A DNA stretch of 42,467 nucleotides from Flammeovirgaceae bacterium UBA2371 (lineage in GTDB: Bacteria; Bacteroidota; Bacteroidia; Cytophagales; Cyclobacteriaceae), in contig DDTF01000057.1 of assembly GCA_002345965.1 (NCBI GenBank), positions 66,309 to 108,775 on the forward strand, read 5' to 3'. The notes beneath the pieces were generated by a model. It was not told the DNA's origin, ran no database searches, and was given only the letters and a program-made list of their open reading frames with translations. Each line of letters opens with the position of its first letter. The stretch's first letter is position 1. The translations under genes were made by a program, and so were the position numbers. Of the stretch, positions 1 to 8,478 are shown in pieces.

Positions 1-1523
1 TACTGGCGGGAGAAGAGATACGATTTACCAACCGCCTTACCACCAGCGCAACGGGCATGGGTGTAATTTATGAAAGCGGAGGCATTGTCATTACTGACCC
101 AAAAATCATTGAGTTCTTCAATCTGCAAAACATCGATTACTATTCACGATCAGAAGAAAGAGACCGGTTCGTGGGTTTATTTTTCAATGGAGGATATTCC
201 TACAAATCGCGGTATGTGGCCAATTTCACCGCACGTTACGATGGATCCAATCAACTGGGTGAAAGCAATGCGGTTCGCTACTTGCCCACCTGGAACGTAA
301 GCGGTGCCTGGAACATCGACAACGAAAGTTTTTTTGAAAACACGCCTGTTCTCAGCGCCTTCAGTCTATTGAAACTGAGAGGTACTTATGGTATTTCAGG
401 AAACCTCCCTCCCAATGCCAGCGCACTTCTCAACCTCAGAGCAGATGCCACCATAAGACCAACAGACGTTGAACCTTTTCTGGGCATTGTTGACCTGACC
501 AACACAGAACTGACCTGGGAAAAACTGAAAGAGTTTAACGTGGGCCTCGATTTCGGATTGAAAAAATTAAACATCAATGGTTCTTTGAATTATTACCTCC
601 GCAATGCCTACGATTTGATTGGCATCGTACAAACCAGTGGTATTGGAGGACAGAGTTTAAAAACCGGAAACTTTGCCGACATGGAGGCCAGCGGATTTGA
701 AGTTTCCATTTCCACCATCAACCTGAAACGCCCCGGCTTCTCCTGGAAAACAGACTTCAACTTTGGTTATACCAAAGACAAAATTACCCGACTTGATTTT
801 GGCCCTCGTTTGGTAGATGCCATCGGCCAAAATGGTGCTGCTGTATTGGGCGGGCCGCGAAGGGGATTATACTCCACCAAATTCCTTGGCCTGAACGATA
901 AGGGAGTACCCACTTTCGAAAATGGAGAAGGCGAAACCGTATTTGAATTAGACCTGCAGGAGCGCTCAGGTCTGGCAACCACATTAATCTATGAAGGACC
1001 GAACGAGCCCCGTGGTGCCGGTGGTCTTACCAACACCCTTAACTACAAGAATTTCAGCTTTAGCTTTTTGTTGTCATTCAAGTACGATTACAAAATCAGA
1101 CTCAACGACTCTTTCTTTTCATACTATTCCGACTTTGATGCACTCCCTGGAGACTTAAAAAACAGGTGGGCGGTACCGGGTGATGAAAACCTTACCAACA
1201 TACCGGTGATCCTTGATCAGGGAATAGCTCAAACGGGAAGCGCCATCGAAAATGCCTATGACTTATACAATAAAAGCAGCGTACGTGTTGCCAACGGTGA
1301 CTACATCCGGCTGAAAACAGCCAGGTTGTCGTATCAACTTCCTGCCACCTGGGCCAGCCGTGTAGGTTTTTCCAATGCCAACATTTCTTTGGAAGGACAG
1401 AACATTGCGCTGCTGTACGCTGACAAAGCACTCAACGGACAAGATCCGGAATTTTTTAGTTCAGGGGGAGTGGCCCTTCCACAACCCAGAATTGTCACCT
1501 TTTCACTGAACATCGGACTATGA
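1..1523 (+). CDS. SusC/RagA-family TonB-dependent outer membrane transporter, C-terminal part (5' truncated by the window)
   Basis: The frame is open from base 3, so this is the last ~506 residues of a larger gene; the first ATG at 57 is internal. The visible part is the beta-barrel: alternating aromatic and polar strands with typical SusC phrases (YKSRYVANFTARYDGS, AWNIDNESFF, LRGTYGISG, LNYYLRNAYDLI) and a closing strand rich in PRIVTF. In this family the barrel imports oligosaccharides or other large substrates with energy from TonB, and a SusD lipoprotein forms the lid. The SusD gene follows directly with an ATGA stop/start overlap, which supports the assignment and translational coupling. 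The signal peptide, carboxypeptidase-like domain and plug lie outside the window. The substrate cannot be read from this sequence; no glycoside hydrolase lies nearby. Confidence 0.93.
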   Translation, partial: LAGEEIRFTNRLTTSATGMGVIYESGGIVITDPKIIEFFNLQNIDYYSRSEERDRFVGLFFNGGYSYKSRYVANFTARYDGSNQLGESNAVRYLPTWNVSGAWNIDNESFFENTPVLSAFSLLKLRGTYGISGNLPPNASALLNLRADATIRPTDVEPFLGIVDLTNTELTWEKLKEFNVGLDFGLKKLNINGSLNYYLRNAYDLIGIVQTSGIGGQSLKTGNFADMEASGFEVSISTINLKRPGFSWKTDFNFGYTKDKITRLDFGPRLVDAIGQNGAAVLGGPRRGLYSTKFLGLNDKGVPTFENGEGETVFELDLQERSGLATTLIYEGPNEPRGAGGLTNTLNYKNFSFSFLLSFKYDYKIRLNDSFFSYYSDFDALPGDLKNRWAVPGDENLTNIPVILDQGIAQTGSAIENAYDLYNKSSVRVANGDYIRLKTARLSYQLPATWASRVGFSNANISLEGQNIALLYADKALNGQDPEFFSSGGVALPQPRIVTFSLNIGL

Positions 1524-3022
1524 GGCAATTCAATAAAACCATATCATTCACTGCTGCAAGGATACTATTGGTAACCCTTCTGCTGTTTCCGGGGGCATGC
1601 AATGACTTCCTCAACGAAGCACCTGATAACCGCGTGACGCTGGACAACCTGGATAAGGCGGCACAACTCCTGACCAACGCTTACTCCATTGCTTCTCCGG
1701 CCTTTACCGACTGGATGACGGACAACACCGCCTATATCCGCGGTGTTACTATCCGTCAATCCCACTCCCGTGCGTTTGAATGGAAGGATTTTGTAGACGA
1801 TCCCAACGAGCAGGATACGCCAGCTTTCTTTTGGTTTGAAACCTACAATGCCATTGCCCATGCCAACGAGGTGCTGGCGGTATTGGAATCGTTGCCGGCT
1901 ACTTCTGAAACAGACAAAAAAAGAAAGAGGGCAATTGAAGCAGAGGCAAGACTCTCAAGAGCGTATGGCCACTTTATGCTGGTCAACCTTTTCGGTAAAC
2001 ACTATGATGAAAGTAGCGCAGAGAGTGACCGTGGTGTGCCCTACGTGGAAACGCCAGAAACAGTATTTATAAAAACTTATAAGCGCAACACGGTAAAAGA
2101 AGTGTACACCAAAGTAGAGGCCGATTTATTAAAGGGACTTGAGCTGATTGACGACACCTTTTATTCCAATTCAGGGAAGTATCATTTCAACAAAAATGCA
2201 GCGTTGGCTTTTGCCTCCAGATTTTATCTTTTCAAACAAGATTATGACAAGTGCATTGAGTACAGCAACCTCTTGCTGGGAAGTGATCCAGGTTCCTTTG
2301 TGCGTGATCTTACCTCCACGGAATTTCAAAATGCAAGCTCATCTCCTACTAACTATCCACAACTGTACTCCTCTCCGCAACAGCGAAGCAATTTATTGCT
2401 GATGAGAAAAATATCGTTGGTTCAGCGTATCGACTTTGCCCACGGTCCTACCAGCGATGTCTACGATGATATTTTTGGACCCAACCCATTTGGCGGTACC
2501 GATGAAAGGGAAAATCCCTCGTATCAAAAAGGAGAAAACGGTGCATTCCCTGCCCGCTATGAAAGTCTGTTTGAACGCAGCAGTTTAAACTCCAACGTGG
2601 GTACCCCCTATCACATCGGCATTATGTTCAGAGGAGAAGAAGTACTCTTGAACAGGGCGGAAGCACTGGCGCAAAAGAACAGAATTACGGAAGCCATCGC
2701 TGACCTTCAGACGCTGGCCAACAAAAGATACAGCGGCAACATCAATACAATCACCATTACCAGCTTGCGCAATTTCTTCGGTGTTGGCAGCGGGTCTATC
2801 AGCAATCGCACGGTGGTGATTGAATGGGCCGTAAGAGAACGGAGAAGAGAATTTTTGGTACAAGGCATGCGCTGGTTTGACTTAAAGCGTTTTAAAGTTT
2901 CGATAGAACATGAACTTGAGGATGGCACCAAGGTGAAGCTTGAATCGGAAGACTTGAGAAAAGTACTTCAAATTCCAACTTCAGCAATTGAGGTGGGTGG
3001 ATTAAAACCAAATCCAAGATAA
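1520..3022 (+). CDS. SusD/RagB-family nutrient-binding outer membrane lipoprotein
   Basis: 500 residues, the usual SusD size. The N-terminus is a lipoprotein signal with lipobox FPGAC, the lipidated Cys being residue 27, followed by the typical DFLNEAP opening. Residues ~30-250 are helical TPR-like SusD N-terminal sequence, with an AEARLSRAYGHFMLVNLFG block. The C-terminal RagB/SusD domain carries VLLNRAEALAQ and the signature RRREFLVQGMRWFDLKRF. The start overlaps the SusC stop by four bases (ATGA). SusD proteins cap the SusC barrel and bind the substrate at the cell surface. The closing residues (LKPNPR) lack the common terminal aromatic, a minor deviation. The next gene starts two bases after the stop, so the four genes from here read as one operon. 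Confidence 0.95.
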   Translation: MRQFNKTISFTAARILLVTLLLFPGACNDFLNEAPDNRVTLDNLDKAAQLLTNAYSIASPAFTDWMTDNTAYIRGVTIRQSHSRAFEWKDFVDDPNEQDTPAFFWFETYNAIAHANEVLAVLESLPATSETDKKRKRAIEAEARLSRAYGHFMLVNLFGKHYDESSAESDRGVPYVETPETVFIKTYKRNTVKEVYTKVEADLLKGLELIDDTFYSNSGKYHFNKNAALAFASRFYLFKQDYDKCIEYSNLLLGSDPGSFVRDLTSTEFQNASSSPTNYPQLYSSPQQRSNLLLMRKISLVQRIDFAHGPTSDVYDDIFGPNPFGGTDERENPSYQKGENGAFPARYESLFERSSLNSNVGTPYHIGIMFRGEEVLLNRAEALAQKNRITEAIADLQTLANKRYSGNINTITITSLRNFFGVGSGSISNRTVVIEWAVRERRREFLVQGMRWFDLKRFKVSIEHELEDGTKVKLESEDLRKVLQIPTSAIEVGGLKPNPR

Positions 3023-3023
3023 G

Positions 3024-3884
3024 ATGAAAGCAACTACGCTATTGATATTCATGGCAGTGTTTTTAACCGGATGTTATCCGGATGAAACACTCAACGTTCC
3101 TGTCACAGACACACAGGTGAAAATAGAAACGGATCTTGATATTTTTATTGAGGAAAATTTTAGAAAAAAGTACGGGATGGCCGTTCGGTATCGTTTTGTA
3201 GATCGGTACATACGACCAACACAACGCGTGGCACCACCAAAATTAGAAGTGGTGAGACCCATGCTCGACTTCATTCAGAAATTCTGGGTGGATCCTTTTC
3301 TTGAAGTGCCCAATGGAGAAGCCTACTTTAGGGCCTATGTTCCATCTGAAGTAGTGCTATTGGGTGGATTTATCTACAATGATGACGGCACGGTGGTGCT
3401 GGGTACTGCCGATGCAGGCGCTCAGATCACTTTTACCTATGTAAATGCCATCGACCCTACTGACAAAGATTGGGAGGCATTGCAACTCCAAACGGTTTAT
3501 CATGAATTTGCTCACATTGTACATCAACGCAATAAGCTTCCGTCCGACTTTGAAAAAATTTCGCCAGCTGGCTACACCAGTCCAGGCTTTTGGGTTTCAC
3601 TAAACGACAATGATGCGCTCATCCGTGGTTTTGTGTCTCCTTATGCCACAAGTTCTCCCAACGAAGACTTTGCAGAAACCGTTGCCTTCTTCTTGTACAA
3701 CACAGACTTTGAAAATCAATTCATGATAGATGAACCCAATTGCCTTACTCCCGCGTGTGAAGCAAGAAATGCCGGCAGAAAATTGGTGCGTGAAAAACTA
3801 ACCGCCATACGCGAACATTATGTAAAAGTGGTGGGAGTAGATTTACAAGCTGTGCGCAACGCCATCCAGGCCAAACTCAATTGA
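3024..3884 (+). CDS. Substrate import-associated zinc metallohydrolase lipoprotein (HExxH)
   Basis: 286 residues. The lipobox VFLTGC puts the lipidated Cys at residue 17. The zinc-binding motif HEFAH lies at residues 160-164, and a downstream NEDFAETVAFF segment (~213-223) supplies a probable third Glu ligand, as in gluzincin-type metallopeptidases. I recognise the pattern of the family of HExxH lipoproteins encoded beside SusC/SusD pairs (TIGR04549-like). The family is assumed to act on the imported substrate or its carrier at the cell surface, but the real substrate is not established. The start is an ATG two bases after the SusD stop, and the DUF4302 gene follows one base after the stop. 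This tight packing argues for joint function. Peptidase activity is inferred from the motif only. Confidence 0.88.
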   Translation: MKATTLLIFMAVFLTGCYPDETLNVPVTDTQVKIETDLDIFIEENFRKKYGMAVRYRFVDRYIRPTQRVAPPKLEVVRPMLDFIQKFWVDPFLEVPNGEAYFRAYVPSEVVLLGGFIYNDDGTVVLGTADAGAQITFTYVNAIDPTDKDWEALQLQTVYHEFAHIVHQRNKLPSDFEKISPAGYTSPGFWVSLNDNDALIRGFVSPYATSSPNEDFAETVAFFLYNTDFENQFMIDEPNCLTPACEARNAGRKLVREKLTAIREHYVKVVGVDLQAVRNAIQAKLN

Positions 3885-3885
3885 G

Positions 3886-5265
3886 ATGTACCGATTACTC
3901 CTAGTCATATCGCTCTTCCTGTTCCTGGCCACTTCCTGCAGTGATGACAGCGCTAACCTACCCCCTGTTGAAGAGCGGGTAAAGGAGGCGATAAGCGCTT
4001 TGAGAAACGAACTTACTGCCCCAGCCAACGGCTGGAGGCTCGAGTATCAACCCACTGAAGAGTCCGGTACTTTTCTCATCCTGATGAAATTCACACCTGA
4101 TGGCAACGTGAACATTCAATCGGACGTACCCGATAGCAACGGATACTTTTTTAATCAAACCATTACTTACCGCATTGACAATGCACTCGGATTGGAACTG
4201 ATCTTTGAAACCTATGCAGTGTTCCATCATCTTTTCGAACTGGATCAGGCCACCTTTGGCGCAGAGTTTGAATTCCTCTACAAGCGCAAGGAAAATGAGA
4301 ACTTGATTTTTGAAAGCATCAACGATACCTCCAATCCTACCCAACTCACCTTTGTGCCTGCAGGCGCCAATGATGCCAGTGAGTTTGCAAGAACCTTGTC
4401 AGAGAATTTGGTGAAGTTCAAATTGAGCCACCCTCAGATTTTTGGAACCATCGCACCTACGCAACAACTTATACTCAATGACAGAAACATTTCAGTTTTC
4501 TGGACCATTGATCTGGACAAGCGCAATCTGGTGGCCGAATTTGCCGGCATCGGTACCACACGCGATGATGTGTTGGCCAACAACCGCATCACCCTTAACA
4601 AGTCCAGCAAATTTACTTTTGCCAACGGACAGCTTGTGTTGGATACACCGATCTCATTTGTATTGAACAGTCAGTCGCACACCATCAGTAAACTCACCCT
4701 GAGTGATTTTTCACTTACCGGTCCGGACTTATGCGCGAGTGGTGTCAACAACATAGAACCCAAATACACCGGACAAACTTCAGGATTGGGCAATGTCACT
4801 TTGGTGAATTCGATGCTTAGCAACCGGGGAAATGATTTCTCTAAAACAGTTTATACGGTGAATGCATTTTTCCTATTTGACAACCAGGGAAACAGCCTCC
4901 AGGAAACCGGAAGTATTTCCACTCAACTGCCAGGCACCAGCGGCTTTGTGCTTTTTTATGGCGTGCCTTTGGTCGATCCATCCATACCCATATACTCAGT
5001 GGGATTCATCATGGACAATGGTGAGATTTATGTAAGAGAATACCAGCCTACTACCACTGCGGTGAACCTGTTTAAAATTAATTTGCTGAATCAGTACTAT
5101 TACTCTGCTACGCCACCCGCTGGCACCGAGCAAGCACTGCAAGAGATTACCGATGAACTCTTTGCCGGGGGCGAATTCTACGCCTTCGACCTGCCAGGAA
5201 ATAGCGTTAAAGTTTTCAGGCTCTACAACCCCTGCAATCAATACGAGTTCTTTTTGGTACCCTAG
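3886..5265 (+). CDS. DUF4302-type lipoprotein of the SusCD operon
   Basis: 459 residues with lipobox FLATSC, Cys at residue 18. The N-terminal part (EERVKEAISALRNELTAP, then NGWRLEYQP and a FTPDGNVNI segment) matches the DUF4302 pattern. That family is found next to SusC/SusD pairs with the HExxH lipoprotein, and its function is unknown. The remainder looks like beta-rich surface lipoprotein sequence without catalytic motifs I can name. It is the last gene of the operon; 146 bp without a clear terminator separate it from cysS. It probably forms part of a surface complex with the three upstream products, but that is inference from order alone. Confidence 0.8.
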   Translation: MYRLLLVISLFLFLATSCSDDSANLPPVEERVKEAISALRNELTAPANGWRLEYQPTEESGTFLILMKFTPDGNVNIQSDVPDSNGYFFNQTITYRIDNALGLELIFETYAVFHHLFELDQATFGAEFEFLYKRKENENLIFESINDTSNPTQLTFVPAGANDASEFARTLSENLVKFKLSHPQIFGTIAPTQQLILNDRNISVFWTIDLDKRNLVAEFAGIGTTRDDVLANNRITLNKSSKFTFANGQLVLDTPISFVLNSQSHTISKLTLSDFSLTGPDLCASGVNNIEPKYTGQTSGLGNVTLVNSMLSNRGNDFSKTVYTVNAFFLFDNQGNSLQETGSISTQLPGTSGFVLFYGVPLVDPSIPIYSVGFIMDNGEIYVREYQPTTTAVNLFKINLLNQYYYSATPPAGTEQALQEITDELFAGGEFYAFDLPGNSVKVFRLYNPCNQYEFFLVP

Positions 5266-5381
5266 TAAACAGAAGTCTGCGTGGCGGTTGACTTTTCTGG
5301 AATAGCACAAAAACTTGATTTACAAATCGGAACCTTATGCAACGGGAGGCGTTTTAGTATCTTTAACTGCCATATAAATAG

Positions 5382-5389
5382 TATCTTCG
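5382..5389 (+). promoter_or_regulatory. Possible -7 promoter element of cysS-yidD
   Basis: TATCTTCG is one base from the Bacteroidota -7 consensus TAnnTTTG and lies 22 bases before the cysS ATG. A similar TATCTTTA occurs 23 bases further upstream. The -33 element is not clear. Confidence 0.35.
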
Positions 5390-5411
5390 CCCCAGATTTT
5401 TTGCCGATTCG

Positions 5412-6917
5412 ATGGAACTTTACGAAAAATACCCCCTCAGTATTTCAAACTCCTTAAGTGGAAAAAAGGAAAAATTTGAACCCCTCAATCCACCTTTCGT
5501 AGGAATGTACTCCTGTGGCCCTACCGTGTACAATGAAGTACACCTGGGTAACCTGCGGACGTTTACCGTATTCGATGTAGTATTCCGCTATCTGACCCAC
5601 GTAGGCTATAATGTTCGCTATGCGCGCAACATCACTGATGCGGGCCATCTTACCAATGATGCTGGCGAAGGAGTTGACCGCATTGAAGAGCGGGCAAGGC
5701 TGGAGCAATTGGAGCCCATGGAAATTGTTCAGAAGTACACTTTCAGTTTTCATGAAGTGTGCCGCATTTTCAACATCCTGCCTCCCACCATTGAGCCTAC
5801 TGCCACCGGCCACATTGTTGAGCAGATTGAGATGGTAAAAAAAATCATCGAAAATGGTTATGCCTACGAAGTGAATGGATCGATCTACTTTGATGTAAAC
5901 AAATTCACTGAAAAATATAAGTACGGAGAACTGAGCGGCCGCAACATCGAAGAATTAATGGAAGGCACCCGCGCCCTCGACAGGCAGGATGAAAAAAGAA
6001 ACCCCATCGACTTCGCCATTTGGAAAGCCGTATCGCCCAACCACATTCAGCGGTGGCCATCACCCTGGGGGGAAGGAATACCCGGGTGGCATTTGGAATG
6101 CTCTGTGATGGGTACCAAGTACCTGGGCAAACAATTTGACATACACGGTGGAGGAATGGACCTGAAATTTCCACATCATGAATGTGAGATTGCCCAAAGC
6201 GTAGGCGCTTACGGCATCACCCCCGTTCGCTATTGGATGCACTCCAACATGCTCACCGTAAATGGCGAGAAGATGAGCAAGTCGAAAGGGAATTCCTTTC
6301 TTCCCCGCGAACTGTTCAATGGCACGCATCCATTGCTTACCAAAGCCTACTCGCCCATGGCCGTGCGTTTCTTTATGCTGCAGTCCCATTATTCAAGCAC
6401 GCTGGATTTCAGCAATGAAGCACTCAGTGCCGCAGAAAAAGGATATCGCAAATTGATGAATGCACTGGATACCTTGAATGAATTTAAGTATCCGGGAAAA
6501 GGAAAGCTCAATGAAAATCTGAATACAGAATTGAACAAATTGGTGGCTGCCTGCTATCAAACCATGAGCGATGATTTCAATACTGCTAAAACGCTGGCGG
6601 TACTTTTTGAAATGACCTCCCGCATCAACGATTTTAAATCAGGTAACCATAGCCTGGATTCCATAGAAGAAACTACGTACAATGCATTCAAAAGCACCTT
6701 CATAGGATTCATACAGGAGGTGATGGGATTGCAGGAAGATAACGTGCAGGACAGTGACTTGCTGGATGGCATCATTCAAATGTTGATCGGCATCAGAAAG
6801 AAAGCACGTGAAGACAAAAACTTTGCCCTGTCAGATAAAATCCGTGACGATCTGAAAGCCATGGGTGTGCAGCTGAAAGATGGAAAGGACGGAACGATTG
6901 ATTATGAAATTGAATAG
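5412..6917 (+). CDS. cysS: Cysteinyl-tRNA synthetase
   Basis: 501 residues, class I aminoacyl-tRNA synthetase that charges tRNA-Cys in the cytoplasm. The HIGH motif is HLGN (44-47) after GPTVYNEV. The KMSKS motif is intact at 287-291. The zinc ligands that discriminate cysteine from serine are present: Cys35, Cys230 (WHLEC), His255 and Glu259 (PHHECE). The C-terminal ~150 residues are the helical DALR-type and anticodon-binding region, with KNFALSDKIRDDL near the end. The ATG at 5412 is the only sensible start, giving the family's usual MELYEKYPLSI opening. The yidD start codon shares the final base of the stop codon, so the two genes are coupled. Confidence 0.98.
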   Translation: MELYEKYPLSISNSLSGKKEKFEPLNPPFVGMYSCGPTVYNEVHLGNLRTFTVFDVVFRYLTHVGYNVRYARNITDAGHLTNDAGEGVDRIEERARLEQLEPMEIVQKYTFSFHEVCRIFNILPPTIEPTATGHIVEQIEMVKKIIENGYAYEVNGSIYFDVNKFTEKYKYGELSGRNIEELMEGTRALDRQDEKRNPIDFAIWKAVSPNHIQRWPSPWGEGIPGWHLECSVMGTKYLGKQFDIHGGGMDLKFPHHECEIAQSVGAYGITPVRYWMHSNMLTVNGEKMSKSKGNSFLPRELFNGTHPLLTKAYSPMAVRFFMLQSHYSSTLDFSNEALSAAEKGYRKLMNALDTLNEFKYPGKGKLNENLNTELNKLVAACYQTMSDDFNTAKTLAVLFEMTSRINDFKSGNHSLDSIEETTYNAFKSTFIGFIQEVMGLQEDNVQDSDLLDGIIQMLIGIRKKAREDKNFALSDKIRDDLKAMGVQLKDGKDGTIDYEIE

Positions 6918-7183
6918 TGGGGCTTGGTAGTAAAATATTAAAAAAGGTTTTTATTCTGCCTATCCGGTTTTATCAGGTAAGTATCTCGCCTTTATTGGGA
7001 TCGCATTGTCGCCACGTCCCCAGCTGCTCGCATTATACCATTGAAGCCATTCAGGAATGGGGTCCGCTCAAGGGCACGTGGTTGGGAATGAAGCGCATTG
7101 CCCGCTGCCATCCGTGGGGAACGAGCGGTTATGACCCAGTGCCGAAGAAAAAGGAAAGTAAAGTATCCGAGCCACCTGTGTGA
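6917..7183 (+). CDS. yidD: Membrane protein insertion efficiency factor YidD
   Basis: 88 residues. The YidD (haemolytic domain, DUF37) core is clear: IRFYQVSISPLLGSHCRHVPSCSHYTIEAI, then GPLKGTWLGMKRIARCHPW and GTSGYDPVP. This small amphipathic inner-membrane-associated protein assists YidC-dependent insertion. The start is a GTG whose first base is the last base of the cysS TAG; an in-frame TGA at 6911 excludes a longer start. In many bacteria yidD sits in the rnpA-yidC region, whereas here it is paired with cysS. The C-terminal tail after ~75 is a short charged extension. Confidence 0.95.
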   Translation: MGLGSKILKKVFILPIRFYQVSISPLLGSHCRHVPSCSHYTIEAIQEWGPLKGTWLGMKRIARCHPWGTSGYDPVPKKKESKVSEPPV

Positions 7184-7215
7184 TTACCCTATAAATTTCA
7201 AACCTTCCTAAAACA

Positions 7216-7248
7216 AAAAACCTCTGCAGTCTGACCGCAGAGGTTTTT
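7216..7248 (+). terminator. Bidirectional rho-independent terminator between yidD and the convergent 238-aa gene
   Basis: The stem ACCTCTGC / GCAGAGGT has a nine-base loop (7228-7236). An A-run precedes it and a T-run follows it, so it can end transcripts from both sides. Confidence 0.85.
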
Positions 7249-7266
7249 AATTAGCCATGGTTCGCA

Positions 7267-7983
7267 TTAGAATCGGGGTTTAGTGAAACGTAGTCTCGCT
7301 ACCTCCAGGTGCTGTGCACTCCTGTATCCGAAGATACCACGAATGTAAAGCTTAGCTGCAAGGGCTGTAGTAAACAGGTTACTCTCTGCATAATAATACA
7401 GCTCGTTGCGATCCCTTTTTGCCTGAGTCAGCCTGATCTCTGCTTGCGTGACCGCCTGATTGTATCGCTTCAACGAAGCCAGTTTTCTTTGCAGTCCTTT
7501 AAGGGTCATCGACTCCTCGTTGGGCTGGTACTTTGGCTCGTTGGAAACGGTCTCGACCAGCGCTGCAAAGTAATTCACTATGCTGGCGAAGTCGTGCGGG
7601 TAACTAAAAGCAGGCTTAGGTTTATCCTCAGCCGAGGCTTCTGCGTTGGCCTTGCGGGTGGCTTTGCGCGACCCCCATATCTTACGGCTACTGGCGCGCG
7701 CATCACTTACGTGAAGCGGGTCAGCTCCGCTGGCTTGAAGGAGGGCGCACACTCCCGAAGCGAGATGCCTCAGTCCTTTAAAGGCTTTGAAGCGCTCGTT
7801 GGTGGCCAGGTCGTAGAGGCTTTGTGCTTCGTTGACTTTTTCCATCGCTTGTTGTGCTTTGGTCATTAAGGTGGCCATCGCATTCACCTGGAGGTTTTGT
7901 TGTCCGGGATTGTAAGCTCCTCCATACCCGGTGCAGATGCCCGTGAGCTTCTCAAAGGCTTGCACGTTTTTTACATGGGTCAT
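7267..7983 (-). CDS. Hypothetical all-helical protein with internal duplication, unknown function
   Basis: 238 residues, no signal peptide and no membrane segment. It appears almost entirely alpha-helical and coiled-coil prone (Ala, Gln, Lys and Arg rich). Two halves resemble each other: YNPGQQNLQVNAMATLM (from ~24) and YQPNEESMTLKGLQRKLASL (from ~146) each open a long helix. In the first half VNEAQSLYDLATNERFKAF follows, and in the second half VTQAEIRLTQAKRDRNELYY. A low-complexity linker (ARKATRKANAEASAEDKPKPA type) joins them. The C-terminus IRGIFGYRSAQHLEVARLRF reminds me of an uncharacterised Bacteroidota family, but I cannot name a domain. The ATG at 7983 follows an A-rich stretch. The 21-bp repeat array lies 150 bp upstream of its start. 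The antisense frame at 7309-7869 is a shadow. Confidence 0.75.
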   Translation of the reverse strand: MTHVKNVQAFEKLTGICTGYGGAYNPGQQNLQVNAMATLMTKAQQAMEKVNEAQSLYDLATNERFKAFKGLRHLASGVCALLQASGADPLHVSDARASSRKIWGSRKATRKANAEASAEDKPKPAFSYPHDFASIVNYFAALVETVSNEPKYQPNEESMTLKGLQRKLASLKRYNQAVTQAEIRLTQAKRDRNELYYYAESNLFTTALAAKLYIRGIFGYRSAQHLEVARLRFTKPRF

Positions 7984-8133
7984 AACTTTTTTTGTTTTAG
8001 TTATATCCTTAACACGCCAAAGCCCGAAAGTTAGTTTCAGGAAAATCCAACTTTTTTTAAAAATAATTTTTTACTTATCGGAACAACCCAACGCTGCTGT
8101 TTTCGTTTCAAAGCGGACTTAGGGAAATTGTGA

Positions 8134-8429
8134 TCAAGACTGTTCAGGTATCATCGCAGAGTGCTCTTGTGTAATGCACAACTGCGCTTGTGTAACCCGA
8201 CACTGCTCTTGTGTACCCCGACACTGCTCTTGGATTATCCGCAGCTGCGCTTATGTAATCCCCCACCCTCCGGTGGTAAGCCGTGGTTGCCCATGTGTAA
8301 TCTTACATAGCAGGGTTAACATCACTGATTGTGTTTGAGTCTCCCCGCAACTGTTCAGGGAGTAGGCCAGGTTGCCCATGTGTAATCCGAAATTTTCCCT
8401 GGGTGCTGCGCGACTGTTCTTGTGTCGGG
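8134..8429. repeat. Degenerate 21-bp tandem repeat array (about 14 units)
   Basis: Units start at 8134, 8155, 8176, 8197, 8218, 8239, 8260, 8281, 8302, 8323, 8344, 8366, 8387 and 8409. Two of the steps (from 8344 and from 8387) are 22 bp. The shared core is actgctcttgtgtaat followed by ccg/cgc. Three sub-types recur: ctcttgtgtaat, gcccatgtgtaat and ctgttcagg. The best conserved units are those at 8155-8217; the ones near 8260 and 8302 are almost unrecognisable. On the minus strand the unit reads as a seven-codon repeat of the type TQEQCR, but stop codons interrupt every frame, so I do not call it coding. It occupies most of the 492 bp between the two minus-strand genes. Confidence 0.8.
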
Positions 8430-8439
8430 TACAAGAACA
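8415..8439. repeat. Inverted repeat closing the 21-bp array
   Basis: TGTTCTTGT and ACAAGAACA form a perfect 9-bp stem with a 7-base loop (8424-8430). The right arm looks like a repeat core inserted in reverse orientation. No T-run follows on either strand, so a terminator role is not supported. Confidence 0.6.
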
Positions 8440-8478
8440 CCGACAGAGGCCGGCAAGGAACACTGATAGCTGAGGGCT

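Noticed and set aside
7309..7869. A 186-codon frame on the plus strand
   Set aside because: It is antisense to the 238-aa gene, with a Cys/Leu-rich composition typical of shadow frames and no domain.
8134..8429. The 21-bp repeats as a CRISPR array
   Set aside because: Units are directly adjacent and degenerate, with no unique spacers, and no cas gene is in the window.
8415..8439. The 9-bp inverted repeat as a terminator
   Set aside because: There is no T-run on either strand; it looks like a reversed repeat core.
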